A stretch of 22,609 nucleotides of DNA from a virus: IMG/VR virus record IMGVR_UViG_3300044678_001381, positions 1-22,609 of that record; one strand, 5' to 3'. This document shows positions 8,083-16,218 of the stretch, in pieces (within the stretch, counting starts at the first letter, position 1; each line of letters begins with the position of its first letter). The translations under genes and the position numbers were made by a program. Below the pieces are notes generated by a model. The model had not been told where the DNA came from and ran no database searches. It saw only the letters and a list, made by a program, of their open reading frames with translations.

Positions 8083-8444
8083 TGTCTTTGAAAACTCTCA
8101 TCATCTCCGACGTTTCTGATGTGTTTCTGCAGATCGATGATTTTGCAGAAACATGCCAGCGTTTCGTCGGCGGTGACGAGGGCAACATTCGCACAATCGT
8201 AGGTGTTGCCGGCGACGACATGGCAGCAACGGACGATGTTCGCGGGCGCGGTTACACGCACTCGCGAACATTCGATATTGCCGAAACTTCAACGCTCACG
8301 GAACAAGACGCAATCCGGATTGGTTCGCTTCGCTACGAAGTGGTTCAGGTCTCGGATCCATCGCAGGGAATGAAGACGGCAAAGCTCGCAAGAACTCAAC
8401 AGGAAGTTAAGGGCGGGCGAATCTTCCGCACTGGTGATCTGTAA
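8082..8444 (+). CDS. Putative head-tail connector (gpFII-like position)
   Basis: This 120-aa protein fits a neck stopper or connector such as lambda gpFII (117 aa) in size, position and pattern. The block HSRTFDIAETSTLTEQDAIRIGSLRYEVVQVSD (about 60-92) resembles the FII-type motif in which a beta strand with an early histidine leads to D-x-I-x-I-x-G-x-x-Y-x-V. Such proteins close the head after packaging and receive the tail. The start overlaps the previous stop (TAATG), and its own stop overlaps the next start the same way, so translation is coupled on both sides. The identification is at fold-pattern level; direct sequence similarity to lambda FII was not established. Confidence 0.6.
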   Translation: MSLKTLIISDVSDVFLQIDDFAETCQRFVGGDEGNIRTIVGVAGDDMAATDDVRGRGYTHSRTFDIAETSTLTEQDAIRIGSLRYEVVQVSDPSQGMKTAKLARTQQEVKGGRIFRTGDL

Positions 8445-8929
8445 TGGCTGCTCTTGATGTCGGCACTGCACTGTCGAGCCTGCGAACGATGCTTTCAGCG
8501 TTGCCAGCATGGCAAACGATTTGCGGCGTATCGACATCGGCAGAAGCAGCCAAGAAGATTCATTATGGGGCCGTTGAGCTTGATCAGGACGAACCTACAT
8601 CAAGCTCAAATCCTTGCATTGTTCTGGACATCACAAGCCTGTCAACGACTTGGAAAGCTACAAGGCTTCACGGCACGGCAGTCTTTGAAATACGGTTCTA
8701 TTTGGAAATGCCGGACGCTGAAAAGGCGACATACGGAACTCAGTATCTTTGGATCTGGCAGAAGTTCTCGGCATTGCTTGACGCAATTAACACCACGCTT
8801 AGCCGCAGTGGTGGCGAGATGGTGAAGACTGTAGACATTCCGTTGATGCCTGGGCGATTAGATCCAGACAACAACGGAGGCGGAAGTGAGTGGAATTTCG
8901 TGTTGTCGCTCGGGCTTGATTTCATATGA
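8444..8929 (+). CDS. Putative neck or tail-terminator protein
   Basis: I do not firmly recognise this 161-aa protein. It has an N-terminal helix (TALSSLRTMLSALPAWQTIC), then strands (NPCIVLDITS, HGTAVFEIRFYLEM) and a helix (WIWQKFSALLDAINTTL), ending in a strand pair (WNFVLSLGLDFI). This alpha-beta order and size resemble tail-terminator proteins of the lambda gpU type, or minor head-tail proteins that lie in this interval. It overlaps the previous gene at TAATG and the next at ATGA (8926-8929). The role is inferred from position between connector and tail-completion candidates. One cysteine pair is present (Cys27, Cys58), with no obvious metal site. Confidence 0.5.
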   Translation: MAALDVGTALSSLRTMLSALPAWQTICGVSTSAEAAKKIHYGAVELDQDEPTSSSNPCIVLDITSLSTTWKATRLHGTAVFEIRFYLEMPDAEKATYGTQYLWIWQKFSALLDAINTTLSRSGGEMVKTVDIPLMPGRLDPDNNGGGSEWNFVLSLGLDFI

Positions 8930-9459
8930 CGATCAACATCGTTTTGGAAATTCAACGGGCGCAGCTGCTTCCGAGAGTTCACAACAGAATCATGCGGCAG
9001 TTGAATCGTGAAAACATGGAACGCCATGTTGCGAACAGACTGCCAAAACACTTCAAGATGATTGCCTACTCTGAATACGGAGCCCGGCGACGGTCAGCAA
9101 AGTGGGAGAAAACAAAGGCTAGACTGTACCGCACAAAGAACCTGCCAAACGTAGCCAGCGGCAAAATGAAAGAATCGATTAGGACCAAGATCACCGCGAC
9201 GCCAGACGGGGCAAGGTTGCAGATCAGGGCGGCACTTGGATCAAAGTTGCCAGCGGAGGAATGGGCAGCAATGAGCCCGCAGCAAAAAGCCAGATGGACA
9301 CGACAGAACACAAGGCGAATGGCATCGTGGCAGAAGCAAGAAATTGCGGTAATGTCGAAAGCGGAAATCGCGGAAGAACGAAAACGACTGGCGATTGATT
9401 ACAGGATCGCAGCACTGAATCCGGCCAACAGCCGCAAACGAAAACGAAGGACCAGATAA
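8926..9459 (+). CDS. Putative tail completion protein (HK97 gp10-like region)
   Basis: This 177-aa protein is strongly basic, especially at its C-terminus (SRKRKRRTR). The segment LPNVASGKMKESIRTKI (about 75-91) resembles the L-x-x-T/S-G-x-L/M-x-x-S-I motif of HK97 gp10-like and virion-morphogenesis (Mu gpG-like) proteins, which complete the tail end that joins the head. The following MSPQQKARWTRQNTRRMASW is an Arg/Gln-rich helix. It sits before the tube candidate, which fits. Its start overlaps the previous stop (ATGA) and its stop overlaps the next start (TAATG). The family call is tentative because only one short motif supports it. Confidence 0.5.
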   Translation: MTINIVLEIQRAQLLPRVHNRIMRQLNRENMERHVANRLPKHFKMIAYSEYGARRRSAKWEKTKARLYRTKNLPNVASGKMKESIRTKITATPDGARLQIRAALGSKLPAEEWAAMSPQQKARWTRQNTRRMASWQKQEIAVMSKAEIAEERKRLAIDYRIAALNPANSRKRKRRTR

Positions 9460-10358
9460 TGCCAAAATACTTTGTATGTGCTGATGCCGTTTTGGGTGCA
9501 AGCACCATTCGACAGGTCACGACTGCAAACCATGCGACCAATCAAGAGCACCGCAAGGCTATGAACTCAGGCGGAGCGGCTGTGGTACAGGTCAGCGGCA
9601 AATCTGGTGGTGAGATTACGCAGATTGTTTCGGGCGACGTTGCCGCACTTGTCGGACTCAATACAAATACATTTTGTAGCGCGGGGTTTTCCGTTCTCGC
9701 AGGCACGGTCACTGTGCCCTACAAGATTCGATCTGCTGGCGGAGTTTTTACCAGCGGCGCGAACAGCGTAAACATTACCGGGGCCAACGCTTTGATTGTC
9801 CCAACATCGTTTGAGGCATCACAGGACGGAGACTTTGCACTGGCTAACGTTGATATCCATTGGCTATCAGCGGACGGACTGGCAAAAGGTTGCGACGATA
9901 CAGTTTCGTTTACGGCGGCGGCTCAGTCATTCAACGCGGAACACACGCTGGGGCCATGCTACATTAACGGGAGTCTGATTGCCGGGGTTCAGTCTTTCCG
10001 AGTGACTCCCGGCATTGAGGTCGTAAAACCTCCGCTTGGATCTGGTTCACTGTTTCCGAGTTTCGCATCAATCAAAGCCGCAATGCCGACGATGCAGCTC
10101 ACGGTAAATGACTTCGATGCCATCGCTGGTACTGTTGGCGATTTCACCGCGATGACATCAGCGAACTTCTACATGAAGAAGCGTGCAGACTCCGGCACGT
10201 TCACGGCCGGTGCGACCGCAGAACATATTCGATTCACCTTCGCGGCTGGACTTGCTGACACTGACAGCGTTTCTGTCAGCAACAACGACGACGGGTCCGC
10301 CACAATCACGCTGCACGGCAAAGTCCTGACTGCATCCGCTGCCGTTGCCCTGCCATAA
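9459..10358 (+). CDS. Putative major tail tube protein
   Basis: This 299-aa protein is beta-rich and low in charge, with many Gly, Ser, Thr and Ala residues. It has a central stretch FEASQDGDFALANVDIHWLS (about 119-138) and a C-terminal stretch SNNDDGSATITLHGKVL. The size, composition and position (after neck genes, before the tape measure) fit a siphovirus tail tube protein, which polymerises into hexameric rings around the tape measure. No tail sheath gene is present, so the tail is probably non-contractile. A lambda gpV-like or Ig-like domain is not clearly identifiable. The start follows AAGGA and overlaps the previous stop (TAATG); an 18-nt gap separates it from the next gene. The call is mainly contextual. 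Confidence 0.55.
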   Translation: MPKYFVCADAVLGASTIRQVTTANHATNQEHRKAMNSGGAAVVQVSGKSGGEITQIVSGDVAALVGLNTNTFCSAGFSVLAGTVTVPYKIRSAGGVFTSGANSVNITGANALIVPTSFEASQDGDFALANVDIHWLSADGLAKGCDDTVSFTAAAQSFNAEHTLGPCYINGSLIAGVQSFRVTPGIEVVKPPLGSGSLFPSFASIKAAMPTMQLTVNDFDAIAGTVGDFTAMTSANFYMKKRADSGTFTAGATAEHIRFTFAAGLADTDSVSVSNNDDGSATITLHGKVLTASAAVALP

Positions 10359-10376
10359 TTTGCGAGAGGCTACCGA

Positions 10377-11042
10377 GTGCATTTTCTGACATTCATTCCG
10401 GACTGCTCACCAAATCAGATCGAGGACCGCGCAAAAGCTGCCGGGCTGCTCGATCTGCTTGGCGGCCACAACGCTGTCGTGTGGAATGAAGGACCGGGCG
10501 GATTGTCCGGGGTTGTGCTTGCACACATGCAGGCGATCGGATCGCGGCATGACTACTCACCAAAGGAGCAGGACTGGGTTGCGTCTGTTGCTAAAGTCGA
10601 CGGAAAGCCGCTTTACTATGTCGGATTTTGGACCAAGGAAGACCCGAAGGAAAACGAACTCCGCAGGCATTACACGCAGGCGGGACCGCTGACTCAATTT
10701 GGAACGGCAAAGTGGAAGCTACCGACACCCGACACGGTCGACGCTCGAGCTGTCTATGCTGACGATGGTTCAATGCGATGGGAAACTATCCGCCAGTTCT
10801 CGTGGATGTGCGACGAGGCCAAAGTTATCCGCGACGAATATCTGCAGGAGTTCGGAGTTCGGGACATGGTGTTCCGCGTCGAACCGTCAGTACAGATCAA
10901 CTGGTTGCTGAAACTGCTGCGGGTCAATTACAGACTGCTGCCCGAAGTCGCTGTGCGTCTCGACATGTGGACCGGCAAAGATCACATCATGGATACGTTC
11001 CTCTCGACGCTCGGACTGCAGAGAGGCAAATCAGATGGCTGA
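10377..11042 (+). CDS. Conserved tail-module protein of unknown function
   Basis: I recognise no named family in this 221-aa protein. It is a mixed alpha-beta, tryptophan-rich protein. One block reads PLYYVGFWTKEDPKENEL (residues 77-94), followed by W-K-L-P-T-P-D and an acidic turn (YADDGSMRWE). It lies between the tube candidate and the tape measure, where siphoviruses usually encode one or two tail assembly chaperones, often joined by a frameshift (lambda G/GT). Here there is a single reading frame, and no slippery site or second overlapping frame was noticed. The start is GTG at 10377, with GAGAGG (10364-10369) ideally spaced. It overlaps the tape measure start by 8 nt. A chaperone role is only a contextual guess. 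Confidence 0.6.
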   Translation: MHFLTFIPDCSPNQIEDRAKAAGLLDLLGGHNAVVWNEGPGGLSGVVLAHMQAIGSRHDYSPKEQDWVASVAKVDGKPLYYVGFWTKEDPKENELRRHYTQAGPLTQFGTAKWKLPTPDTVDARAVYADDGSMRWETIRQFSWMCDEAKVIRDEYLQEFGVRDMVFRVEPSVQINWLLKLLRVNYRLLPEVAVRLDMWTGKDHIMDTFLSTLGLQRGKSDG

Positions 11043-13020
11043 TGAAATCATCACAGTGGAGTGGATCGCGACGGCACAGAGTATGCTGACGACGATCCAG
11101 AAGATTGACGCGAAAATTGAGCGTCAAGAAAAGATGATGCAGAAGCTGAGCGATACCTCCAAAAAAGGGGCGGACGCCGCGGCTGGTTCATTCAACAAAC
11201 TAGAGCAGGAGCTCAAGCAAAACGAGGCGGCTCTTGGAAATCTGCAAATCGGAACAAAAGCGTTTGCTGAGCAAAAAAAGAAAGTCGACGAGCTGCGAGC
11301 ATCGTTGAACGGCGCAAAGCAGGCGATGGCCAGCAATCAGTCTGTTCTTGGATCACTGGGAACCACAGCCATCACAAAGATGGCAGGGCTTGCGGCAGGC
11401 ATGGCCGGTTTCAAGATGGTTTTGGAAGCGGCAATCGCTGAACTTGAAAAGGCACAGCAAGTCAGGTTGAAAGCATCAGAGACGATGCAATCCGTTGAGG
11501 GAGCCATCGCGGAAATGGCCCTGAACATTGGTGCGGATAACGTCGGAAAAGCTCGGGGGATGATTGAGCGAAACGCACCACAGATGGGAGTCACTCAAGA
11601 AGGTCTGGCCAGCATGTTAGCGGCTGGCATTTCCGGCGGAGCAAAAGACCTCGACGAGGCGTTGAAGCTGTCGTCGGCAACGCTCAAGCTTACGGCTGGC
11701 GACGCTCAGAAGGCCATTCCGATTATGTCCGGAATGCTGACGATGGCAGCCACGACCGGCAATCGAGATTTCGAATCTACTCTTGGGCAGCTCAGCCAGT
11801 TTCAGGAGGCGGCACGCGGCGAAGATTTGTCTGTTTCCATAAACAACATGGCAACAGCAATGGCGGCGGCCAATACTAGAGGCGAACGAATTCAGGCACT
11901 CGGCGGGGAACGCACGCTTGAGATGGCGTCAGTTATGTCGCAACTGCTGCAGGACAAGGATATGTCCGTCACTGGTACAACGCTGCGGCAAATGTTTTCC
12001 AAAATGGATGCGTTCATTCCGAAGACATCGGCAACGCTCGACGACGGAACCAAATCAAAATTATCTCCGCAAGATGTCGAAGCATTTTCAAAGCTCGGCA
12101 CGATGGACGATCGCGTCCAGGCGATGCGGCAGAATCCGGAGATTGCAAAGCAGTTCCTTAGCACAATTGAGGAGAATCAGGGCAAGTCTGCCGTCCGTCA
12201 AATTGTAAAGGGTGATCAGAAGGCACTCGACCTTGAGGCAGCAGCAGCCGCAATCGTCACTTCGCAGGAAGGCGCAAAGAAGGACTTTGACGCGCTAGTG
12301 ACAGTCATTGCAGAAAACACTAAGAACTTGCAAGCCGCGAATAAATCCAAAGCTGCAGATCAGGTTACTGATCCAAAGCTGGCACTGGAAGGAAGCATCA
12401 TTGAAGCGTTCAACCGTGCCGTTGATGGCATGACGAATGCTTCAGGGCTGGATTCCTTTACGCGAGCCGATGCAAAAAATGCACTTTCGGTGCGAATGGC
12501 ATCGGGACAGGACGCAGCTACAGCGGCAACTACGACACTGGAAGAACTAAAGCAAAGAGAAACGGCGTTTGGTTTTCTACCTGTCGGCGGCAGCGTATCC
12601 GGTGAGGATCAGGCAAAGCTTGATGCACAGATTGCTGTGATTCAGGAGCTGGCGGGCAGTGTTAAAACGGTTGAAGAGAAGCGAGCCGCAGACCGTGTAA
12701 ACCAGTTTGTGCAGCAGAAGGACGCGAACAAGGACGGCAAAATCGGATTGTCTGAAATGAAAGACGTTCTTTCGGAGGATATGGACCAGAAAAACTTAGA
12801 CGCTATGCGAGGTATCCCCCGAGCAGAGGGTCAGCAGTTTGTGACAGTGGCTCAACTGCAAAAAGCTTTGATTGATTCCGGAGGAATATCAGAACTCATC
12901 CAATTGCAACGCGAAAACAATGAAATCCTAAAAGGCCAAGCACCTGCCAATAAGCAGCCGGCCCCACCACAGAAACAACGGCCACAAGTTGCACCACTAC
13001 CAGCGGCCACAGCACCATGA
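11035..13020 (+). CDS. Tail tape measure protein with an EF-hand
   Basis: This 661-aa protein sets tail length and is ejected with the DNA. Residues about 15-110 are Lys/Glu/Gln/Ala-rich with coiled-coil character, followed by a small hydrophobic helix (about 112-135, ITKMAGLAAGMAGFKMVLEA) and long Ala-rich helices, as usual for tape measures. By the usual 0.15 nm per residue it would give a tail near 100 nm, an inference from family behaviour. Residues 563-574 (DANKDGKIGLSE) are a textbook EF-hand calcium loop with the expected upstream helix. A degenerate second copy may follow near 600-620. The C-terminus is Pro/Gln/Ala-rich (about 634-661). GAGAGG precedes the ATG at 11035, which overlaps the previous gene by 8 nt. 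No lysozyme or peptidase domain is visible. Confidence 0.9.
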   Translation: MADEIITVEWIATAQSMLTTIQKIDAKIERQEKMMQKLSDTSKKGADAAAGSFNKLEQELKQNEAALGNLQIGTKAFAEQKKKVDELRASLNGAKQAMASNQSVLGSLGTTAITKMAGLAAGMAGFKMVLEAAIAELEKAQQVRLKASETMQSVEGAIAEMALNIGADNVGKARGMIERNAPQMGVTQEGLASMLAAGISGGAKDLDEALKLSSATLKLTAGDAQKAIPIMSGMLTMAATTGNRDFESTLGQLSQFQEAARGEDLSVSINNMATAMAAANTRGERIQALGGERTLEMASVMSQLLQDKDMSVTGTTLRQMFSKMDAFIPKTSATLDDGTKSKLSPQDVEAFSKLGTMDDRVQAMRQNPEIAKQFLSTIEENQGKSAVRQIVKGDQKALDLEAAAAAIVTSQEGAKKDFDALVTVIAENTKNLQAANKSKAADQVTDPKLALEGSIIEAFNRAVDGMTNASGLDSFTRADAKNALSVRMASGQDAATAATTTLEELKQRETAFGFLPVGGSVSGEDQAKLDAQIAVIQELAGSVKTVEEKRAADRVNQFVQQKDANKDGKIGLSEMKDVLSEDMDQKNLDAMRGIPRAEGQQFVTVAQLQKALIDSGGISELIQLQRENNEILKGQAPANKQPAPPQKQRPQVAPLPAATAP

Positions 13021-13415
13021 CAATAAAGCTGACAGATAAAGATAACGTCGATGTGATCGATACCGGTTCGAATCTTCACGGCAGCATCAAGGCAGGCCCG
13101 TACGACTACGCGCGGGTCACGCAACGATGGTTTGGAACTACAGGTGAAATGATTCTGACAGGAGGTTTAAGCGGCAGAGAATTAACGTGCTGGCTTTGGC
13201 TCACTGGCTATGGAACACATGACCTGCTTCATGCAGATATGGTTTTGTTAGGTGACGCTGCAAACAAATCCGGAACGCTGGATGTGAACGGGCTGGATTT
13301 TCTAAACGTAATTTTCGACGGTTTCACACCAGAGGAAGATCCGTGGTATGACGGATCCGGCGTAAATGGTTGGCAAGTCAAAGGCATAATGAAATTCAGA
13401 CAGGTGAAATCATGA
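13017..13415 (+). CDS. Small tail-module protein (unknown)
   Basis: This 132-aa protein is not assigned to a family. It is beta-rich, with conspicuous aromatic positions (ELTCWLWLTGYGTHDLLHADMVLL, about 55-78) and an acidic Gly-containing turn (FDGFTPEEDPWYDGSG) before a final strand (WQVKGIMKFRQV). This pattern could fit a small distal tail or hub-adjacent protein that caps the tube after the tape measure. It starts at an ATGA overlap with the tape measure stop and ends in an ATGA overlap with the next gene, so translation is coupled. No signal peptide or membrane segment is seen. Function is inferred from position only. Confidence 0.65.
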   Translation: MTIKLTDKDNVDVIDTGSNLHGSIKAGPYDYARVTQRWFGTTGEMILTGGLSGRELTCWLWLTGYGTHDLLHADMVLLGDAANKSGTLDVNGLDFLNVIFDGFTPEEDPWYDGSGVNGWQVKGIMKFRQVKS

Positions 13416-13606
13416 GCGAAGTTGATGACGACACAATTCACGTTGAGCCTGAACCGGTTGTTAAGCCAGTGCTGAAAAGCATCGTCGACGTTGACGCAAC
13501 GTGGGACGGCAAAGGTTCACTCGACGAACACCGGCAGCAACAGTTTGCAAAAATCACGCAGCCGGGATTTGGCGACGCTGGAAAGGTAAAGACCGATGGC
13601 GAATGA
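13412..13606 (+). CDS. Small acidic tail-module protein
   Basis: This 64-aa protein is acidic (pI low by eye) and has no recognisable domain. The N-terminus is rich in Asp, Glu, Val and Pro (DDDTIHVEPEPVVKPVLKS) and the middle has a short WDGKGSLDEHR block. The ATG at 13412 follows AGGTGA (13402-13407) and overlaps the previous stop as ATGA; an upstream in-frame ATG at 13370 would lie inside the previous gene and is not preferred. Its 3' end overlaps the next gene by 11 nt. Its tight coupling on both sides argues that it is real despite its size. I do not know its role. Confidence 0.6.
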   Translation: MSEVDDDTIHVEPEPVVKPVLKSIVDVDATWDGKGSLDEHRQQQFAKITQPGFGDAGKVKTDGE

Positions 13607-13967
13607 GATTACAACCAGCGTTTCGGTGCAGCTTATCAACGGACTTCTGCGGCTGGATTTCAAGCCAGCAAAGATCCAGACGACACAAACGACATCGGGC
13701 CTTTTCGATTCCGTGCGATCAATCGCTACCACAGAAACCAGCGTTTCGTTGACGGGCATAACAACGCCAAAGGTTGCCATTATTTGGAACCTTGATCCAA
13801 CCAATTTTTGCGAGCTTGGCACGACGACAGCGGACTACCCGATCAAGTTGTTTCCTACCGGCACTGGTTTTCCCAACATTATCACTCTGAACGCAACAAA
13901 AACGACTCTGTATCTGAAGGCTAACACAGCCGCCACAAAGGTTCGCATTATCGTTTTGGAGGCGTAG
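13596..13967 (+). CDS. Small beta-rich tail protein (unknown)
   Basis: This 123-aa protein is composed of short Thr/Ser/Ile-rich strands and looks like a single beta-sandwich (VSVQLINGLLRLDF, VAIIWNLDP, TLYLKAN, VRIIVLEA). It has one cysteine and no membrane segment. Such small beta proteins are common as structural parts of tail tips and fibres, but I cannot assign it. GGAAAGG (13580-13586) lies in front of the ATG at 13596, which overlaps the previous gene by 11 nt. The stop TAG overlaps the GTG start of the next gene (TAGTG, 13965-13969). Confidence 0.65.
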   Translation: MANEITTSVSVQLINGLLRLDFKPAKIQTTQTTSGLFDSVRSIATTETSVSLTGITTPKVAIIWNLDPTNFCELGTTTADYPIKLFPTGTGFPNIITLNATKTTLYLKANTAATKVRIIVLEA

Positions 13968-15844
13968 TGGGTTTCGACGTAATCAACACTGACGACAGTT
14001 TCTTCACGGAGTATGAGGAGTTTACCGTTCTGCTCGGGCCAGAAGACGGAACAACGCCAGCACCGGCGGATGTGTTCGAGAATGTCTACTGCTCCATTGC
14101 CGTTCAGTCTGCAGGTAGCCGGATCGATTACGCAGAATTGACGTGGGCCTTGTCAGAGTCACTTGAAAACCGAGATCAGCCAGCGGGGTTCGCCCGGGTG
14201 GTTCAGGTTGAACTTCCGGATGTGGACGATACCCGGATCCATCTTGGCGACTACATCAGCGAGGGATTCCGGATCGATCAGGAAGGCGAATCGCTGACGG
14301 CTACCAGTCAATTGCGGCCGTATCACTTCGGCGTGCCCGTCACCGGCTATCGCGTTTGGGACGCGATCGATTCAGCCGAACGAATGATTGCGGATCATAT
14401 CGTTTTCAATCCGACGATCGATGACAAGACACTCGGCAATCGGTCAGACAAGTATCGGACTGGGACGGGGTTTACGGGGCGACTCTGGACACATCCGGAA
14501 CTGGCAGATTCTTTGGTCGGAGAAACTTACCAAGGCCAAACGCGGAGCGAGTGGACGTTGTACGAATGCGTTCACTCTCTTTGCGAACTGCTGAATCCTG
14601 ATGAGGAATTTATTGCGCGTCCTGTAACTGTTGATCTTGATGTTCTCAATGACGCACCGCCGATTCGGAATGTGTCTGTAGAAATGGGCACGTACCTTCC
14701 GCAGGCACTCGACAAGATCCTGATTCCGCTGGGATACAATCACTGGATTGACTACACGCAGACAAAACCGCAAATCGTGTTTTTCAAGATTGGATCTGGG
14801 GACGAAAAGGAATTGCTATTTCCGGCAGTGGATAGCGTTCTGGATCCTGCTGAAGCTAATGTCAATCAGCTTGCCGTAAACAACTCAATTGGGGACAGCT
14901 TTAATCAGGTCACGGTTTACGGGGATTATGAAGAAGCCGAAGTCACGATCAATCTATATCCGGGATGGCCTGCCGACGCTGATGCGATAGATGAAACGGA
15001 TCTGGCGAAAGATGGGGCGAGCTACGAAACCAACGTGAGCGCATGGCGGCTTTGGATAGCAAACGAAGCAGGTGATATTGATCCAGCCATCGCAAGGCTG
15101 GGCCAGACTCCAACAGTCCCTGATTTTGGGGATGTGTTTACAATCGCAACTCCGCACCGCAGGCCAATGGGAGAGCCCCTAACATACCAGCAAAACGACG
15201 AGTACAGCGACGAAAAAAGGCAGCGAAGACCGATCGTTGTGGAATACTCGGATGATGGTGGATACACATGGCTTCCAGAAGAATCTGATTGGACTATCAA
15301 GCTGTGCCCGGATCAAATCGGGATTTTCTTTGATGGCAAAAACATACCAACACAACTGTACGCTGCGGGTTCTCTCGCTCGTGTCAGAATTACAGGAACG
15401 ATCCGAGGCGATTATCGCTGCCGCGGATACGCTGCGAAGCAATCATGGGCGGTTAATGCCAGAACTGTTGAGCAGATTTTGCTGATGCCGGAAAAATTTC
15501 AGTATCGCTATCGGCAAGAAACCGGGGGGTTTGCATCTGTTCTTTTTGGCGCTGCTGATGAAAAAGATGATCGCGGAGAGGCAGAAGACTACGCGGAAAA
15601 GGTTCGCGATCAAAATCACTATGCCGACGTTGATTGCGAGTTCAGATTGCCGGGCTGGCATATTGAATACAAGATCGGAGATCTGATCACTAAAGTCGCA
15701 GGGCGTGAAATCAGTTGCGACGGTGCGCCAGAGTCAGCCCCAGTTAGGCGGTATGTGCAGGTCGTTGAGCGGCGGTTCGAGATGTCCAAAAGTGGCGGGC
15801 CTTCGACAGTGCTGATTGTCGATCGAGGAGTCGTACCAATATGA
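13967..15844 (+). CDS. Putative tail hub or baseplate-like protein
   Basis: This 625-aa protein is the largest tail-tip candidate. The N-terminal third is beta-rich (VYCSIAVQSAGSRIDYAELTW, about 41-61) and resembles the opening strands of gp27/gpD-like hubs (lambda gpJ or distal hub region), which seat the tube and carry receptor-binding parts. A middle region has the block DSFNQVTVYGDYEEAEVTINLYP (about 309-331). The C-terminus contains a helix-strand unit (FRLPGWHIEYKIGDLI) and ends VLIVDRGVVPI. The hub label is a fold-level inference from size, order after the tape measure and strand pattern, not from a verified motif. The start is GTG at 13967 with GGAGG (13958-13962) in front, a strong site that is very close to the codon. 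Confidence 0.6.
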   Translation: MGFDVINTDDSFFTEYEEFTVLLGPEDGTTPAPADVFENVYCSIAVQSAGSRIDYAELTWALSESLENRDQPAGFARVVQVELPDVDDTRIHLGDYISEGFRIDQEGESLTATSQLRPYHFGVPVTGYRVWDAIDSAERMIADHIVFNPTIDDKTLGNRSDKYRTGTGFTGRLWTHPELADSLVGETYQGQTRSEWTLYECVHSLCELLNPDEEFIARPVTVDLDVLNDAPPIRNVSVEMGTYLPQALDKILIPLGYNHWIDYTQTKPQIVFFKIGSGDEKELLFPAVDSVLDPAEANVNQLAVNNSIGDSFNQVTVYGDYEEAEVTINLYPGWPADADAIDETDLAKDGASYETNVSAWRLWIANEAGDIDPAIARLGQTPTVPDFGDVFTIATPHRRPMGEPLTYQQNDEYSDEKRQRRPIVVEYSDDGGYTWLPEESDWTIKLCPDQIGIFFDGKNIPTQLYAAGSLARVRITGTIRGDYRCRGYAAKQSWAVNARTVEQILLMPEKFQYRYRQETGGFASVLFGAADEKDDRGEAEDYAEKVRDQNHYADVDCEFRLPGWHIEYKIGDLITKVAGREISCDGAPESAPVRRYVQVVERRFEMSKSGGPSTVLIVDRGVVPI

Positions 15845-16218
15845 CGCGGCGAGAGTTTAAGCTACTTCATGCTGGCGGCGGCTCAGGCGGCGTACTGACG
15901 GTTCGATTCCGGATCGTCGCGGCTACTGAATACTGTGCTGAGTGTTATGCAACCGCGCGTGTGATTTCTGGTCCACCGGATGTCACGAATCCAGACACTC
16001 TGCCGGGAACGACATTCGACTATGACGCCCAGTACTACACAATCAAGGCCTACGACATGGGCGAAGGCTGGTTAAACTATCCCCCCGAAGAATTACTCAA
16101 CATGATCGGGCACGCAACATGGCTGCGATCCTATGAAGACGGTCCCTGTGCCGAGATTCCGTCATTGCACTGGGAGATCATTGATATGCAAGACCCTGAA
16201 GAAGAGGTCTGCGAATGA
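15841..16218 (+). CDS. Tail-tip associated protein (unknown)
   Basis: This 125-aa protein has a Gly-rich start (HAGGGSGGVL, residues 10-19) followed by a strand, a CAEC motif (Cys32, Cys35) and an acidic C-terminus (MQDPEEEVCE). The centre has many Tyr and Trp residues (DYDAQYYTIKAYDMGEGWLNY, near 60-80). I know no family for it. It is coupled by ATGA to the hub-like gene upstream and by ATGA to the cysteine-rich gene downstream. The CAEC pair and its neighbour's many cysteines suggest the two act together at the tail tip, which is inference. Confidence 0.6.
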   Translation: MTRREFKLLHAGGGSGGVLTVRFRIVAATEYCAECYATARVISGPPDVTNPDTLPGTTFDYDAQYYTIKAYDMGEGWLNYPPEELLNMIGHATWLRSYEDGPCAEIPSLHWEIIDMQDPEEEVCE

